Virus record (IMG/VR): IMGVR_UViG_3300025293_000055
Span: 1-21,292 of that record
Strand: one strand, 5' to 3'
Origin: a virus
Length of the DNA: 21,292 nucleotides
The notes below the pieces were generated by a model. The model saw only the letters and a program-made list of their open reading frames with translations. It searched no databases and was not told the origin of the DNA. Position 1 is the first letter of the stretch. Each line of letters starts with the position of its first letter. The position numbers and the translations under genes are program-made. Positions 5,065-12,680 of this stretch are shown here, piece by piece.

Positions 5065-5340
5065 ATGACACCAAGGGAAAAATTGGAAAAAGAGGGGGTG
5101 CAACTGCGCGGTTGGAACAGCCAACATGCTGAGTGCCCCAAATGCCAGGAAACGAGAATAAAGCATCCAAGGGATCGCCCGTTATCAATTACTGTAAAAA
5201 ATGAGGGGGTCACCTGGTATTGTCATCACTGTCAGTGGTCTGGAGGATGGAGTGAGCGCCGAGAAATTTTTCGAAAATCGCGGAATATCGAAAAGAACGC
5301 TAAAAGCATTTGGCGTAACGCACGGAATAAAAACGTTTAG
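5065..5340 (+). CDS. Zinc-binding domain of a split primase-helicase
   Basis: This 91-aa frame holds the N-terminal zinc ribbon of a T7 gp4-type primase: C24-P-K-C27, then WYC53-H-H-C56-QWSGG. The zinc domain recognises the template trinucleotide for primer synthesis. After about residue 62 the frame loses similarity (ERREIFRKSRN and so on) while the +1 frame continues the expected protein. The useful part is therefore about 5065-5250, and the tail to 5340 is probably non-native. ATG 5065 has only a weak TAGG site. Either a +1 shift joins it to the downstream frame, or it is made as a separate zinc peptide, or one base is extra in the sequence. It diverges from the phosphoesterase gene, with the strong opposing promoter between them. 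Confidence 0.6.
   Translation: MTPREKLEKEGVQLRGWNSQHAECPKCQETRIKHPRDRPLSITVKNEGVTWYCHHCQWSGGWSERREIFRKSRNIEKNAKSIWRNARNKNV
5242..5254 (+). promoter_or_regulatory. Internal Shine-Dalgarno plus GTG start for the TOPRIM-helicase frame
   Basis: GGAGG (5242-5246), five bases, then GTG (5252) is an ideal ribosome site placed exactly where the zinc domain ends and the second frame becomes meaningful (VSAEKFF). T7 gene 4 has a similar internal start producing the short 4B helicase without the zinc domain. Here the second start lies in a different frame from the first. Confidence 0.6.
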
Positions 5341-6661
5341 CGATGGCGAAAAAAGAGATTGTGTAATTTTTAATTATGGGGATAATCGATACAAGGCGAG
5401 GTCAATTGTCGGACGCGAGTGGACGCAGAGTCCGGGGGGCGTTCAAAACTTCTACAATTTGGAAAATGTATTAGGTGGAAGTTTAGACGCAGTTTTTATA
5501 ACGGAAGGCGAAATCGATGCTCTTTCTCTATGCGAAGCTGGGTTACCGTATGATTCAATTTTATCTGTTAAAGGCGGGGCTCCTTCCCAAGAGTCTGAGG
5601 AGCCGCATAGGAATACGGGCTACCAGCACGTCCTTGATGCTCTCAAGAGAGGTCTCCATACGGTCGAGCGGTTTGTGCTGCTTACGGACAACGACGCCCC
5701 TGGACGTGCGCTGAGGGCAGATTTGGCAAAACTGTTGGGGCCGGCAAAATGCTGGTACGTAGATTGGCCGGAAGGAATTAAGGATGCGAACGAACTTCTG
5801 TGCGCCAAGGGAAGTTTGTCAAGTTACGTTCACGCGGAACAAAAAATCTGGCCGGTCGAAGGTCTTTTTGCTCTGGATAGCTTACCGGAGCCGACTGCTT
5901 TCGTTCGTTGGGAGCCAGGATTTGGATGGGGTGACAAGCTGGCGTTCAGCCCAGGCACCGTATCCGTTGTCAGCGGCCAACCAAACCACGGAAAATCGCA
6001 CCTTATGGCGCAGATCTGGTTTCAGATCGCCCAACGATATTCGATAAATGTTTGCATTGCTGGGTTTGAAACGCGAGCAAAACCGCACTTGCGAAGGTAT
6101 TTCCGCTCTTTTTATACGAATAAATTAGAAAAGGATATTTCTAGCGATGAGGTAGCCTTGGCGGACCAATTTATCAACAACCACTATACGTTTGTCGTGC
6201 ACCCGCAACTAAGGCCTAGTTTGGATTGGTGTTTAGACACGTTTGAGGTTGCTGTCGTACGACACAACGCTCGTGTGGTTCAAATTGACCCTTGGAATAA
6301 ACTGGAGAGCGACAGAGGTGAACTTTCGGAGACGGATTACGTTGGTGTGTGTCTTGATAAGCTTGCTGATTTTGCAAGGGATCTCTCGTGCCACGTTCAA
6401 ATTGTGGCCCACCCATCCAAACGCGGTCATTACGAATCTCGAAAAGCTCCTCCAGAATTGGAGGACATCCATGGCAGTAAAAATTGGGATAATCGCCCAG
6501 ATCTCGGACTCGTTATTTGGAGACCCGCGATGTATGACGAAGGGCAAAGGCAGACAGATTGTGAACTCTATGTCAGGAAATCAAGATACGAAGAACTAGG
6601 GTATCCTTGTAAAATGGATTTATTTTACGATTTAAAGTGCGGAAATTTTATAGCGCGGTGA
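5252..6661 (+). CDS. TOPRIM primase plus DnaB-type helicase (T7 gp4/Twinkle-like), zinc domain in other frame
   Basis: 469 aa from GTG 5252. After an AEKFFENRGIS linker helix, the TOPRIM part shows E85 and D89 (TEGEIDALSL) and D146/D148 (LLTDNDAPGRA), the metal-binding residues for primer synthesis. The helicase part shows Walker A GQPNHGKS (residues 242-249), Walker B VVQIDPWNKLE, and motif IVAHPSKR, as in T7 gp4 and mitochondrial Twinkle. These proteins form hexameric rings that unwind DNA 5'-3' at the fork. The frame opens at 5201 but has no likely start before 5252. Without the zinc domain it could unwind DNA but would prime poorly. The stop is 3 bp from the converging late-operon end. 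Confidence 0.88.
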   Translation: MSAEKFFENRGISKRTLKAFGVTHGIKTFSDGEKRDCVIFNYGDNRYKARSIVGREWTQSPGGVQNFYNLENVLGGSLDAVFITEGEIDALSLCEAGLPYDSILSVKGGAPSQESEEPHRNTGYQHVLDALKRGLHTVERFVLLTDNDAPGRALRADLAKLLGPAKCWYVDWPEGIKDANELLCAKGSLSSYVHAEQKIWPVEGLFALDSLPEPTAFVRWEPGFGWGDKLAFSPGTVSVVSGQPNHGKSHLMAQIWFQIAQRYSINVCIAGFETRAKPHLRRYFRSFYTNKLEKDISSDEVALADQFINNHYTFVVHPQLRPSLDWCLDTFEVAVVRHNARVVQIDPWNKLESDRGELSETDYVGVCLDKLADFARDLSCHVQIVAHPSKRGHYESRKAPPELEDIHGSKNWDNRPDLGLVIWRPAMYDEGQRQTDCELYVRKSRYEELGYPCKMDLFYDLKCGNFIAR

Positions 6662-6695
6662 AATTACCTAATCTCGACGCGCTCAATTCTTTTTT
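6652..6695 (+). terminator. Weak terminator candidate after the helicase gene
   Basis: AGCGCG (6652-6657) can pair with CGCGCT (6678-6683) across a 20-nt loop, followed after six bases by T6 (6690-6695). The stem is short, the loop long and the T-run displaced. It overlaps both converging gene ends, so it is only a weak candidate. Confidence 0.25.
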
Positions 6696-7005
6696 CCAAC
6701 GACCGCACAATATGGAATAATCGCTCCTGGCGTTCGTCAGTTCTGGCTTGAAACTCCGCTGATTCTCTAGTTGTTTGGGACAATTTTTCTGGCTGTAGGA
6801 TTCCCGTTACAACGTTAAGTTTATTTTCTAGAACCGTTATTCGGGTAAGCAGTGAGTCTATCCTATCAGACTCCATTTTTGTAAATGTTTCTATTTTTGA
6901 AACATCTACAAGTATTGCCTTCAGTTGATTTTTAGCGACTCCCCACGCCGTAGCTAAACTCGCAACGACCCCGCCGAGTGTAAGCAAGAGACGAAAATCT
7001 TCCAA
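6664..7005 (-). CDS. Membrane protein with N-terminal span and coiled coil
   Basis: A 113-aa protein, last gene of the late operon. Residues about 5-24 (LLLTLGGVVASLATAWGV) form one membrane segment. The rest is charged and heptad-like (IETFTKMESDRIDSLLTRI, then RLFHIVRSLEKRIERVEIR), suggesting a coiled coil. One N-terminal span followed by a long coiled coil is the layout of inner-membrane spanins (Rz-like), but also of many small phage membrane proteins. The start is TTG 7005 because a stop lies three codons before it and no ATG follows near the membrane segment; GTGAAAG stands a few bases upstream. I do not recognise a named family. Confidence 0.55.
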   Translation of the reverse strand: MEDFRLLLTLGGVVASLATAWGVAKNQLKAILVDVSKIETFTKMESDRIDSLLTRITVLENKLNVVTGILQPEKLSQTTRESAEFQARTDERQERLFHIVRSLEKRIERVEIR

Positions 7006-7031
7006 ATTCTTTCACCCATTTAATTAGCAAA

Positions 7032-7274
7032 TCAAGCTCCAAAAACCTTATGAAAATTACTGAAAAAGCCGACAACGCCAGCGATGATTAGGCCGGCCAC
7101 TTTCATGCCCCTTTGCCCGATCTCCAGTTTTCGAATTCGGGGCTCTAGGATTTCGTTAATTTTGTCTATTTTAGCTGAATTGTCTCGGCCAACATCAGTT
7201 GCGTAGTCGAGCTTCCCTTCTATCTGGCCTAGCAATCTCAGCATTTCGCCATCGTTCTGTCGCCGGTCCTCCAT
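7032..7274 (-). CDS. XhlA-like membrane protein with C-terminal span
   Basis: An 80-aa protein. The first 50 residues form a charged amphipathic helix (MLRLLGQIEGKLDYATDVG, then DNSAKIDKINEILEPRI). One C-terminal membrane segment follows, MKVAGLIIAGVVGFF (about 57-72). This is the topology of the haemolysin XhlA group, which is associated with holin-type lysis in some phages. No good Shine-Dalgarno site precedes ATG 7274 (TTAAATAG). Its topology mirrors that of the next gene (113 aa, span at the N-terminus), so the two might act as a pair. That is an inference. Confidence 0.5.
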   Translation of the reverse strand: MEDRRQNDGEMLRLLGQIEGKLDYATDVGRDNSAKIDKINEILEPRIRKLEIGQRGMKVAGLIIAGVVGFFSNFHKVFGA

Positions 7275-7295
7275 CTATTTAACGCGAAACTGAAG

Positions 7296-7682
7296 CTAGA
7301 GTGAGATATGTTGAGTTTCTGGAGAGGTTGCTTTGGGCGGAGCGCTTTTTTTGGGAAGTTTGGGGGGCTTCAAAGTTTCCCAATCCGAACCATTCGATAT
7401 CATGCAACTCATCGTTTTGTTTGTATCGTACCCGACAATTGTCCATGTACCCGTTTCCTGATTTGAGAGGACGTAGAATAAGCCTTCCCCGCCGTCAACG
7501 ATGCCTCGCCCTACGGGCTGCTCACCGTGTGTTTTAGTAAGCTCGTCGATTAAAGATTCGGCAGTTTGTGGAAAACACGCCATTTTTAGTGTCCCAACAA
7601 CCAAATCTGCTGCTTTAGTCGGCCACGCGAATGTCAACGTGGCCGTTATTAAAAAAGCGAAAAAATACTTTTCATACCGCAC
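7296..7682 (-). CDS. Secreted or periplasmic conserved phage protein
   Basis: A 128-aa protein with a clear Sec signal peptide: MRYEKYFFAFLITATLTFAW and likely cleavage after TKA (residue 24). The mature part has two Cys (CFPQTAESLIDELTKTHGE, and MSCMISNGSDW) that could form a disulphide, and a TGTWTIVGYD strand. It ends in a Pro/Lys-rich tail (PPKLPKKSAPPKA). I recall alphaproteobacterial and phage proteins with the same Cys...GTWT...C...G-x-x-W pattern but no known function. The start is supported by GGAG six bases before ATG 7682. A secreted protein in a late operon may act in the periplasm during lysis or entry, or protect the infected cell. Confidence 0.65.
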   Translation of the reverse strand: MRYEKYFFAFLITATLTFAWPTKAADLVVGTLKMACFPQTAESLIDELTKTHGEQPVGRGIVDGGEGLFYVLSNQETGTWTIVGYDTNKTMSCMISNGSDWETLKPPKLPKKSAPPKATSPETQHISL

Positions 7683-7702
7683 TCCGGTGAAAATAATTAA
7701 GT

Positions 7703-7867
7703 TTAATACTTTTTCTTTGAAGATTTTTTCTGAACGCCGAGTCGCGAAGTAATACGCTTAACGTCTTGGTCTGTCATAACCCCACCACCCACAACTTTGT
7801 TACGCATCGCGCCATAAAGATGGGTTAGTGAACTCTTGGTTTTGTTATTTTTGGGTTTGTGTTTCAT
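7703..7867 (-). CDS. 54-aa protein sharing a segment with the 622-aa virion protein
   Basis: A short gene with a good ribosome site (AGGA six bases before ATG 7867), eight bases after the stop of the 979-aa gene. The product is basic at both ends (MKHKPKNNKTKSS and KKSSKKKY). Its middle, KVVGGGVMTDQDVKRITSRL, is nearly the same as EVVGGGVLTEQDAERVISRL in the 622-aa virion protein about 3.4 kb away, and the DNA is about 84% identical over 63 bases. It may be a detached copy of that segment with its own function, such as binding the same partner. I know no family for it. Confidence 0.65.
   Translation of the reverse strand: MKHKPKNNKTKSSLTHLYGAMRNKVVGGGVMTDQDVKRITSRLGVQKKSSKKKY
7736..7803. repeat. 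Duplicated segment, copy 1 (partner at 11136-11203)
   Basis: Bases 7741-7803 and 11141-11203 are in the same orientation and about 84% identical by eye, starting with GCCGAGTCGCGAA and including CCACCACCCACAACTT. The differences are mainly at third codon positions, so both copies appear to be kept as protein sequence. Confidence 0.8.
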
Positions 7868-7875
7868 TGGATTTC

Positions 7876-10815
7876 CTAAAATTGATAAGGTTGAGGATAC
7901 GATTGCATATGTTGGGAAGCGCGCTCTGAGGCAGACTGTAAAACGTCATCAAATTCGCCGATTTGTTCCGGCGCAACGGACAGGGCGGTTTTCATCGAAG
8001 CGTACCGCATAAGGCTGATTTCTTGTGCTGCTGTTAATTTCTTTAACGCGTCCACACGTAATAGCCTAGCGGCAAATTCCGGTTCTTTTAATGCCTGCTG
8101 CAATATATTAAATGACTGCTCGGCGTCCATGCTAAGAAGACGTTGGACTAGCCCCGAAGCCGATTTCCGCATAACATTAGCCCACATTAACCCATGTGCC
8201 CCAGGATTCAATCGCGCTCCCAAAATTATCCCTAGGGTGCCTCCTATCGTAGACAATTTTTGTACCGTGTCTGATCCCCCTGCCTCTGCGATTCCCAGAC
8301 TTTGCCTCATATTTACAGTTAAACCGGCTTCGACCTGCTCAAGAATAGCTACTCCTCCAGCGCCGTAGATTTTTTTGAGAGCGGCCTTTTTATTTTTGAG
8401 AAGCGTCCTTAGTGGGCGGGCGATAACTTTAGGGTCTCCCACTACGTCACGCGCAGCATTAACATACGGGGCAACCGTATCCAGTATAACCTCCGTCATT
8501 GCTGACCTGACACCTCGAACAGCGTTTCCGGTGGGGTCTTTTTTTGCTTTTGCCATTATTTTAGCGGCTGCGGAAACTGGAGATTTTGAAGTTAGAACGG
8601 ACCTTGCTTGAGCCGAAGGCTCTCCATTAATATATTTTGCCGCAGTTGATTGCACCTTAATATTCGTAATTCGCGTCCGTAGCCCCTTTTGCGCCGCTTC
8701 TGCTAATTCCCGGCCGGTTGCAGCGTTTGACATCTGTTCCTTGAGTTCAGGAAATTCGTCCAGCACCCTGCTGTGCTTTTCTACGAACCGCAACCCAGCT
8801 TTTGGAAGAAATGTTCCGCGATGGTCTGTAATCGACGCCGCGTATAAAGCCTTTAGAAATTCCTGAACAGCATCGTCAATTTCAGCGGCCCCCTCATCCC
8901 CTGCGGCCTTACGCATTGCCTGAAGGCCTAAAACCCCAAAAGTTGGGTCTTCAATCATGTTGTAAAGGGTTCTTTCTGGAGATATGATAAAATCACGCGA
9001 GGTGTCGTATTCAAACAGCTTTCCTATCGGACCCCTGGTGAAAGTGTCATTTAGTGACTTGCTGAAATCCCGCGCTTTTGTGACAGCGCCCAAAATTGGA
9101 TCGTCATCTATTTTTTCCCAGCGAGCGGCTTTGCCCGTGCCCACCCTTCTGACGGGCACGATGTCATTAAACAGCGGATCTAAAAGTTCTGTACGCAAAA
9201 TCCTGGCGCGATTAAATCTGCCCGCCGCTCTTTCCGCCGCGATAGCATTCAAAACCCTGCTGCGAAGAGCAAGAATCTCCCCTATAGACTCCACATCATC
9301 CCACATGGGCTTGGCTGTTTTTACCGGAACGCCTAATTCATTTATCGCGCCCTCTGGGAGATCTGGTTTTCGACTAAGTTCGTAAAAGATCGGGCTGTAC
9401 TCATTTGAACTTTCAGCCTTAAACTTCGACTCTATGGCCAGTCTTGCCCGCCCAATTATTGCGGAAACGTCATAATTTTGATAACCTATGGCGGTCCATT
9501 CCGTTTTTTCTCTTTCTCGGGCGTCGTCAAGTGCACTTTTTAATCGGCCCCTGGCGATTTGGCTGGCCTCAAAGTCAGTGTACTTTGCGCCCAGTTTGTT
9601 GATTTCTGTCCTTGAAGCGTTGATTGCCTCACCCACCCTGGCCTCAACAAATTGAACTGCCCGGTTTATTCTGTCTCCAAAAAACTTAACGGAAAATTCA
9701 GAGGTGTCGTCTCCCGGAGCTAATGTTTTAATTGCCGAAAGCAACGATTGGTTTGACCGCGTAAGGTAATCCTGACTGCGTGCAACCAATTTCGGGTCTG
9801 CCGCGTCTACCCCGCGCTCCAGGGCTATAAGGCCTGGGTCATTGTATGCCCGCCCGGTGGACGGCTCCCCATACTGAGGTAAATCTACGTCTCCCCACTC
9901 CATGCGTTCAATTGTTGTGGGGTCTGCGGCGGCACGAAAAATATCTGGTATACGTCGTTCCTGCGCCGCCCGGCTAATCCCAATATCGTTGGCTAAACCT
10001 CGGAATGCTTTGCTAGTTAAAGCTAATGTGCTGGCTGGCGCAAGCCCGCCCACCAACTCGCCATAAGGGCGTGCCCCTTCGCCAAATGACGAAAATAATT
10101 CACCAGTTGCCCCGATAGGCCAAGCTATGCCCAACTCCATTAAAGCGGTACGGTACGGGTGGCTCCTAACAGCGTTAAGCATTGGCTCAAAAAATCTTCG
10201 CTTAGTCTGTAGAGCAATATGTTGAGCCACAGGGGTCAATTTAGCAAAACCACCCAGTATGCCAAACCCTACCAGAGCTTCCCCCGTAACGCGGCCTATG
10301 GACCCCATATAACCAGAATCCGGGGTGGCCCCTACGCCAGTCCACTCGAAAAGACGTTTTAAACTTTCGCTTCCCCCAAGGGGTTCGTCATGGCCAAGAA
10401 TAATATTCGCTAGATCAACAGGTGCACCAATGAGATGAGATATACCAAGATTAACACCTTCGCCAAAATTCTCAACGATACTTTTCCTGTTCCATACGCT
10501 CTGGCCGAATTGTTCAAATGGGTTTGGCCCTGGTTCGGGTGGATCAAATTGTTCAAAGGGGTTTTTCCCCTCTGCGGTTACGGCCGTGTCAGCAGGTTTC
10601 GCATCATACTCGGAAAAGAACCGGACCTTTATCCTCTCATCAGGCTCCACATCATAAGGCTCCACATCATATGAGGGATCTGGAACAGTGGGTGGATTAA
10701 ATTGTTCAAAGGGGTTTGCGCCCTCTAAGGCCGTGTCGGCCTCAACCCAAGTTTCATCATCTCGTTCATCATACGAGACTTCATCAATAAAAGGGGTATC
10801 TCCCATCATTTTCAC
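7876..10815 (-). CDS. Large internal virion / DNA-ejection-type protein with NPFEQF repeats
   Basis: A 979-aa protein, the largest in the window. The acidic N-terminus carries three NPFEQF motifs (residues 34-39, 85-90, 98-103) and a YDVEP pair (about 49-58). A block IGAPVDLANIIL with GGSESLKRLFEWTG (about 129-160) recurs, as I recall, in large virion proteins of alphaproteobacterial phages. Gly/Ala-rich stretches near 180-270 could contact membranes, and the rest is mostly helical. It is third in line after the 187-aa and 622-aa proteins, like T7 gp16 after gp14 and gp15, which form the ejection channel. I see no transglycosylase motif at the N-terminus. The GTG start at 10815 overlaps the upstream stop as GTGA; ATG 10809 or 10806 is also possible. 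Confidence 0.7.
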   Translation of the reverse strand: MKMMGDTPFIDEVSYDERDDETWVEADTALEGANPFEQFNPPTVPDPSYDVEPYDVEPDERIKVRFFSEYDAKPADTAVTAEGKNPFEQFDPPEPGPNPFEQFGQSVWNRKSIVENFGEGVNLGISHLIGAPVDLANIILGHDEPLGGSESLKRLFEWTGVGATPDSGYMGSIGRVTGEALVGFGILGGFAKLTPVAQHIALQTKRRFFEPMLNAVRSHPYRTALMELGIAWPIGATGELFSSFGEGARPYGELVGGLAPASTLALTSKAFRGLANDIGISRAAQERRIPDIFRAAADPTTIERMEWGDVDLPQYGEPSTGRAYNDPGLIALERGVDAADPKLVARSQDYLTRSNQSLLSAIKTLAPGDDTSEFSVKFFGDRINRAVQFVEARVGEAINASRTEINKLGAKYTDFEASQIARGRLKSALDDAREREKTEWTAIGYQNYDVSAIIGRARLAIESKFKAESSNEYSPIFYELSRKPDLPEGAINELGVPVKTAKPMWDDVESIGEILALRSRVLNAIAAERAAGRFNRARILRTELLDPLFNDIVPVRRVGTGKAARWEKIDDDPILGAVTKARDFSKSLNDTFTRGPIGKLFEYDTSRDFIISPERTLYNMIEDPTFGVLGLQAMRKAAGDEGAAEIDDAVQEFLKALYAASITDHRGTFLPKAGLRFVEKHSRVLDEFPELKEQMSNAATGRELAEAAQKGLRTRITNIKVQSTAAKYINGEPSAQARSVLTSKSPVSAAAKIMAKAKKDPTGNAVRGVRSAMTEVILDTVAPYVNAARDVVGDPKVIARPLRTLLKNKKAALKKIYGAGGVAILEQVEAGLTVNMRQSLGIAEAGGSDTVQKLSTIGGTLGIILGARLNPGAHGLMWANVMRKSASGLVQRLLSMDAEQSFNILQQALKEPEFAARLLRVDALKKLTAAQEISLMRYASMKTALSVAPEQIGEFDDVLQSASERASQHMQSYPQPYQF
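10537..10717. repeat. Dispersed 28-bp repeats encoding NPFEQF
   Basis: GGGTGGAT(C/T)AAATTGTT continues into CAAAGGGGTTT at 10537-10564 and 10690-10717, with one mismatch in 28 bases. A third, diverged copy lies at about 10507-10527. They encode PNPFEQF-type motifs on the minus strand and so are coding repeats. Confidence 0.8.
10642..10671. repeat. Perfect 15-bp tandem repeat, two copies
   Basis: AGGCTCCACATCATA occurs twice in a row (10642-10656 and 10657-10671) and encodes the YDVEP YDVEP pair. Perfect identity suggests recent slippage duplication. Confidence 0.9.
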
Positions 10816-12680
10816 TTTAGGTATTGTTTTGCCGGGGTTGGGTTAGCTTTATTCCCATAATGTTCATTAAAATACGTTTCATACCGCTTTGGGTCTTCCA
10901 GTAATAGTTTAATGGCTTCTTCCGTAGGTGCGCGCGTTAATATGCCGCCAAAAAGGTCGTCGTAGTCAACTTTGATTGGGGCTCTTGGAACATAGTTAAA
11001 CTGACCGTATCCCTGAGAAACCTGCATATTCCAAGCCTTTCTGTCAACGTTGTTGTAGGTATCGACTTTTTGTTTCATTATTGATCGAATCGCGTCTGCC
11101 ACAACCTCTGGGCTTCGAAGAGCGCTAACATCGTTGCCGAGTCGCGAAATAACACGCTCAGCGTCTTGTTCTGTCAAAACTCCACCACCCACAACTTCCT
11201 TGCGGAATCTGCCGAGAAGCCCCTGAAGTCGGCCACTTTGAGTCATGTCAGTTAGTTGTTGACTTGTAAGTCTATTACCGAAAACTGTATTAAACTCTCC
11301 AACAAATTGGCTTGCTAAAAGTCTCCAGCCTTGGGAAGAGTCTTTGACCTTTTTCCAGTAGTCAACTAAAGCTGTAATTGATTGTTCATTAAAATTAATT
11401 CTTTCGTGGAGTTTTATAAACTGTTGTCCAGTGAGAGTGGAGCGAGCAAGCGCCGTTGGGGTTCTTCGTTGAGCGTTTATGGGGAGAGGGATCATTTGGC
11501 CGCCCCCAGATGGGCGAAGGTAAAATTCTCCTTGATTAAATATGCCCTCGCCCAAATACCGTCCGGCATTGTCAACATAAGGCCCCAATGGTCTCATGGA
11601 CCGCAGTTCCCCGGATTTTACGCGCCATTTGAATTTGGCTTGATCGTCCTCTCGCCTGAGTTTCCACTGATCGTCACTAATGTTAGCGCGGGTTTTACGC
11701 CACTCAAATACATTGCGTTCGTGTACTCGTTGTAAACGCCGTGCCTCATCCAGTTGATTTTGATTTTTTTCTTTTTGATTATAAGTTTTTACTTTTAAAT
11801 CGTGCGTTTTATTATATTGTGAAGCGTTTTGGGCTAGTTTTTTGTTAAATTGCTCTTCTTTAAGTTTTGCTTGATCCGTTTTGAATTTGAACAGGTTAGC
11901 TTTGTGGTCACGTTCAAGTCTGTCCACCTTTTCTTTATACTCTTGTTCGGTAAGGTACCTGGCATCTAGTTTGGCCGCTCTGATTTCCCGCCACTCATTA
12001 TCCAACTTTTCTTGTTTTGTTATCCGCGCTTCTCTTGTTTCTGCTAATTCGGCGGTTCTGTCTTGAGCAGCGTCAGCTGCAATATCTCGGCGAGCCCGAC
12101 GTTCAACATCTTCACTCCTTTTTTGTTTGTTAAAATCTAATATTTTTCTCTTATGTTCAAGTGTTTGTCGGCGGTATTCCGTGGTCGCCTTTTTAGACTC
12201 TCGTACTTCTTCACGGCGCAACCTGGCTTCTTCGTCAGCCGCTTTGTCCCTGCCTGCTTGGCGCTCAATCTCGTACGCCTTTAAAGCGTTAACCTTACGG
12301 CCGGCCTGGATTGCGTTTATGGCCTCCCCATACGTTTTCTTGCCGTCAAATGTAGACAGCAGTGCCCTGGTAATATCCCTCACTTCAGGGGCTTTGCGCG
12401 ATTGATCCAGCAGCAGACGAGTGACGCGGTTTTTTGCGGAGATAATAGAGTTCTGCAAGTCACCGGGTGGCACACCCGTTCGCTCAGTTACTACATTTCC
12501 GGCCTTGCGGCCTTCGATCATTTTCTTTACGTCGGGGCTTAACTCGATATCCCCAGAATATTGGGCTCGTCGGTAATCGAACTCGCTCCCCCCATAAAGC
12601 CTGCTGGGCAGATCTCGTCTTCCAGGTGTCCCAAGTAGTTGATCTATAGCAAGTCCTTCAAGAGAAGTATTTTGTACCAT
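10812..12680 (-). CDS. Internal virion protein with long coiled-coil middle
   Basis: A 622-aa protein. Residues 1-120 form a mixed N-terminal domain. About 120-365 is a very long charged helix rich in R, K, E, Q and D (for example DEEARLRREEVRESKKATTE). A C-terminal domain (about 400-622) begins at LTGQQFIKLHERINFNEQS and contains EVVGGGVLTEQDAERVISRL (about 492-514), the segment shared with the 54-aa gene. It lies between the 187-aa and 979-aa genes, the position of T7 gp15 in the ejection complex, and the long helix fits a periplasm-spanning tube component. Assignment is by position and architecture, not clear homology. It overlaps the upstream stop by one base (TAATG) and the next start by 4 bp. 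Confidence 0.65.
   Translation of the reverse strand: MVQNTSLEGLAIDQLLGTPGRRDLPSRLYGGSEFDYRRAQYSGDIELSPDVKKMIEGRKAGNVVTERTGVPPGDLQNSIISAKNRVTRLLLDQSRKAPEVRDITRALLSTFDGKKTYGEAINAIQAGRKVNALKAYEIERQAGRDKAADEEARLRREEVRESKKATTEYRRQTLEHKRKILDFNKQKRSEDVERRARRDIAADAAQDRTAELAETREARITKQEKLDNEWREIRAAKLDARYLTEQEYKEKVDRLERDHKANLFKFKTDQAKLKEEQFNKKLAQNASQYNKTHDLKVKTYNQKEKNQNQLDEARRLQRVHERNVFEWRKTRANISDDQWKLRREDDQAKFKWRVKSGELRSMRPLGPYVDNAGRYLGEGIFNQGEFYLRPSGGGQMIPLPINAQRRTPTALARSTLTGQQFIKLHERINFNEQSITALVDYWKKVKDSSQGWRLLASQFVGEFNTVFGNRLTSQQLTDMTQSGRLQGLLGRFRKEVVGGGVLTEQDAERVISRLGNDVSALRSPEVVADAIRSIMKQKVDTYNNVDRKAWNMQVSQGYGQFNYVPRAPIKVDYDDLFGGILTRAPTEEAIKLLLEDPKRYETYFNEHYGNKANPTPAKQYLK
11136..11203. repeat. 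Duplicated segment, copy 2 (partner at 7736-7803)
   Basis: This is the copy inside the 622-aa gene, about residues 492-514. See copy 1 for the alignment. Confidence 0.8.

Noticed and set aside
8129-9385. Plus-strand open frames of 78-133 codons inside the 979-aa gene
   Set aside because: They are antisense to a long continuous coding frame and show no ribosome sites or recognisable motifs.
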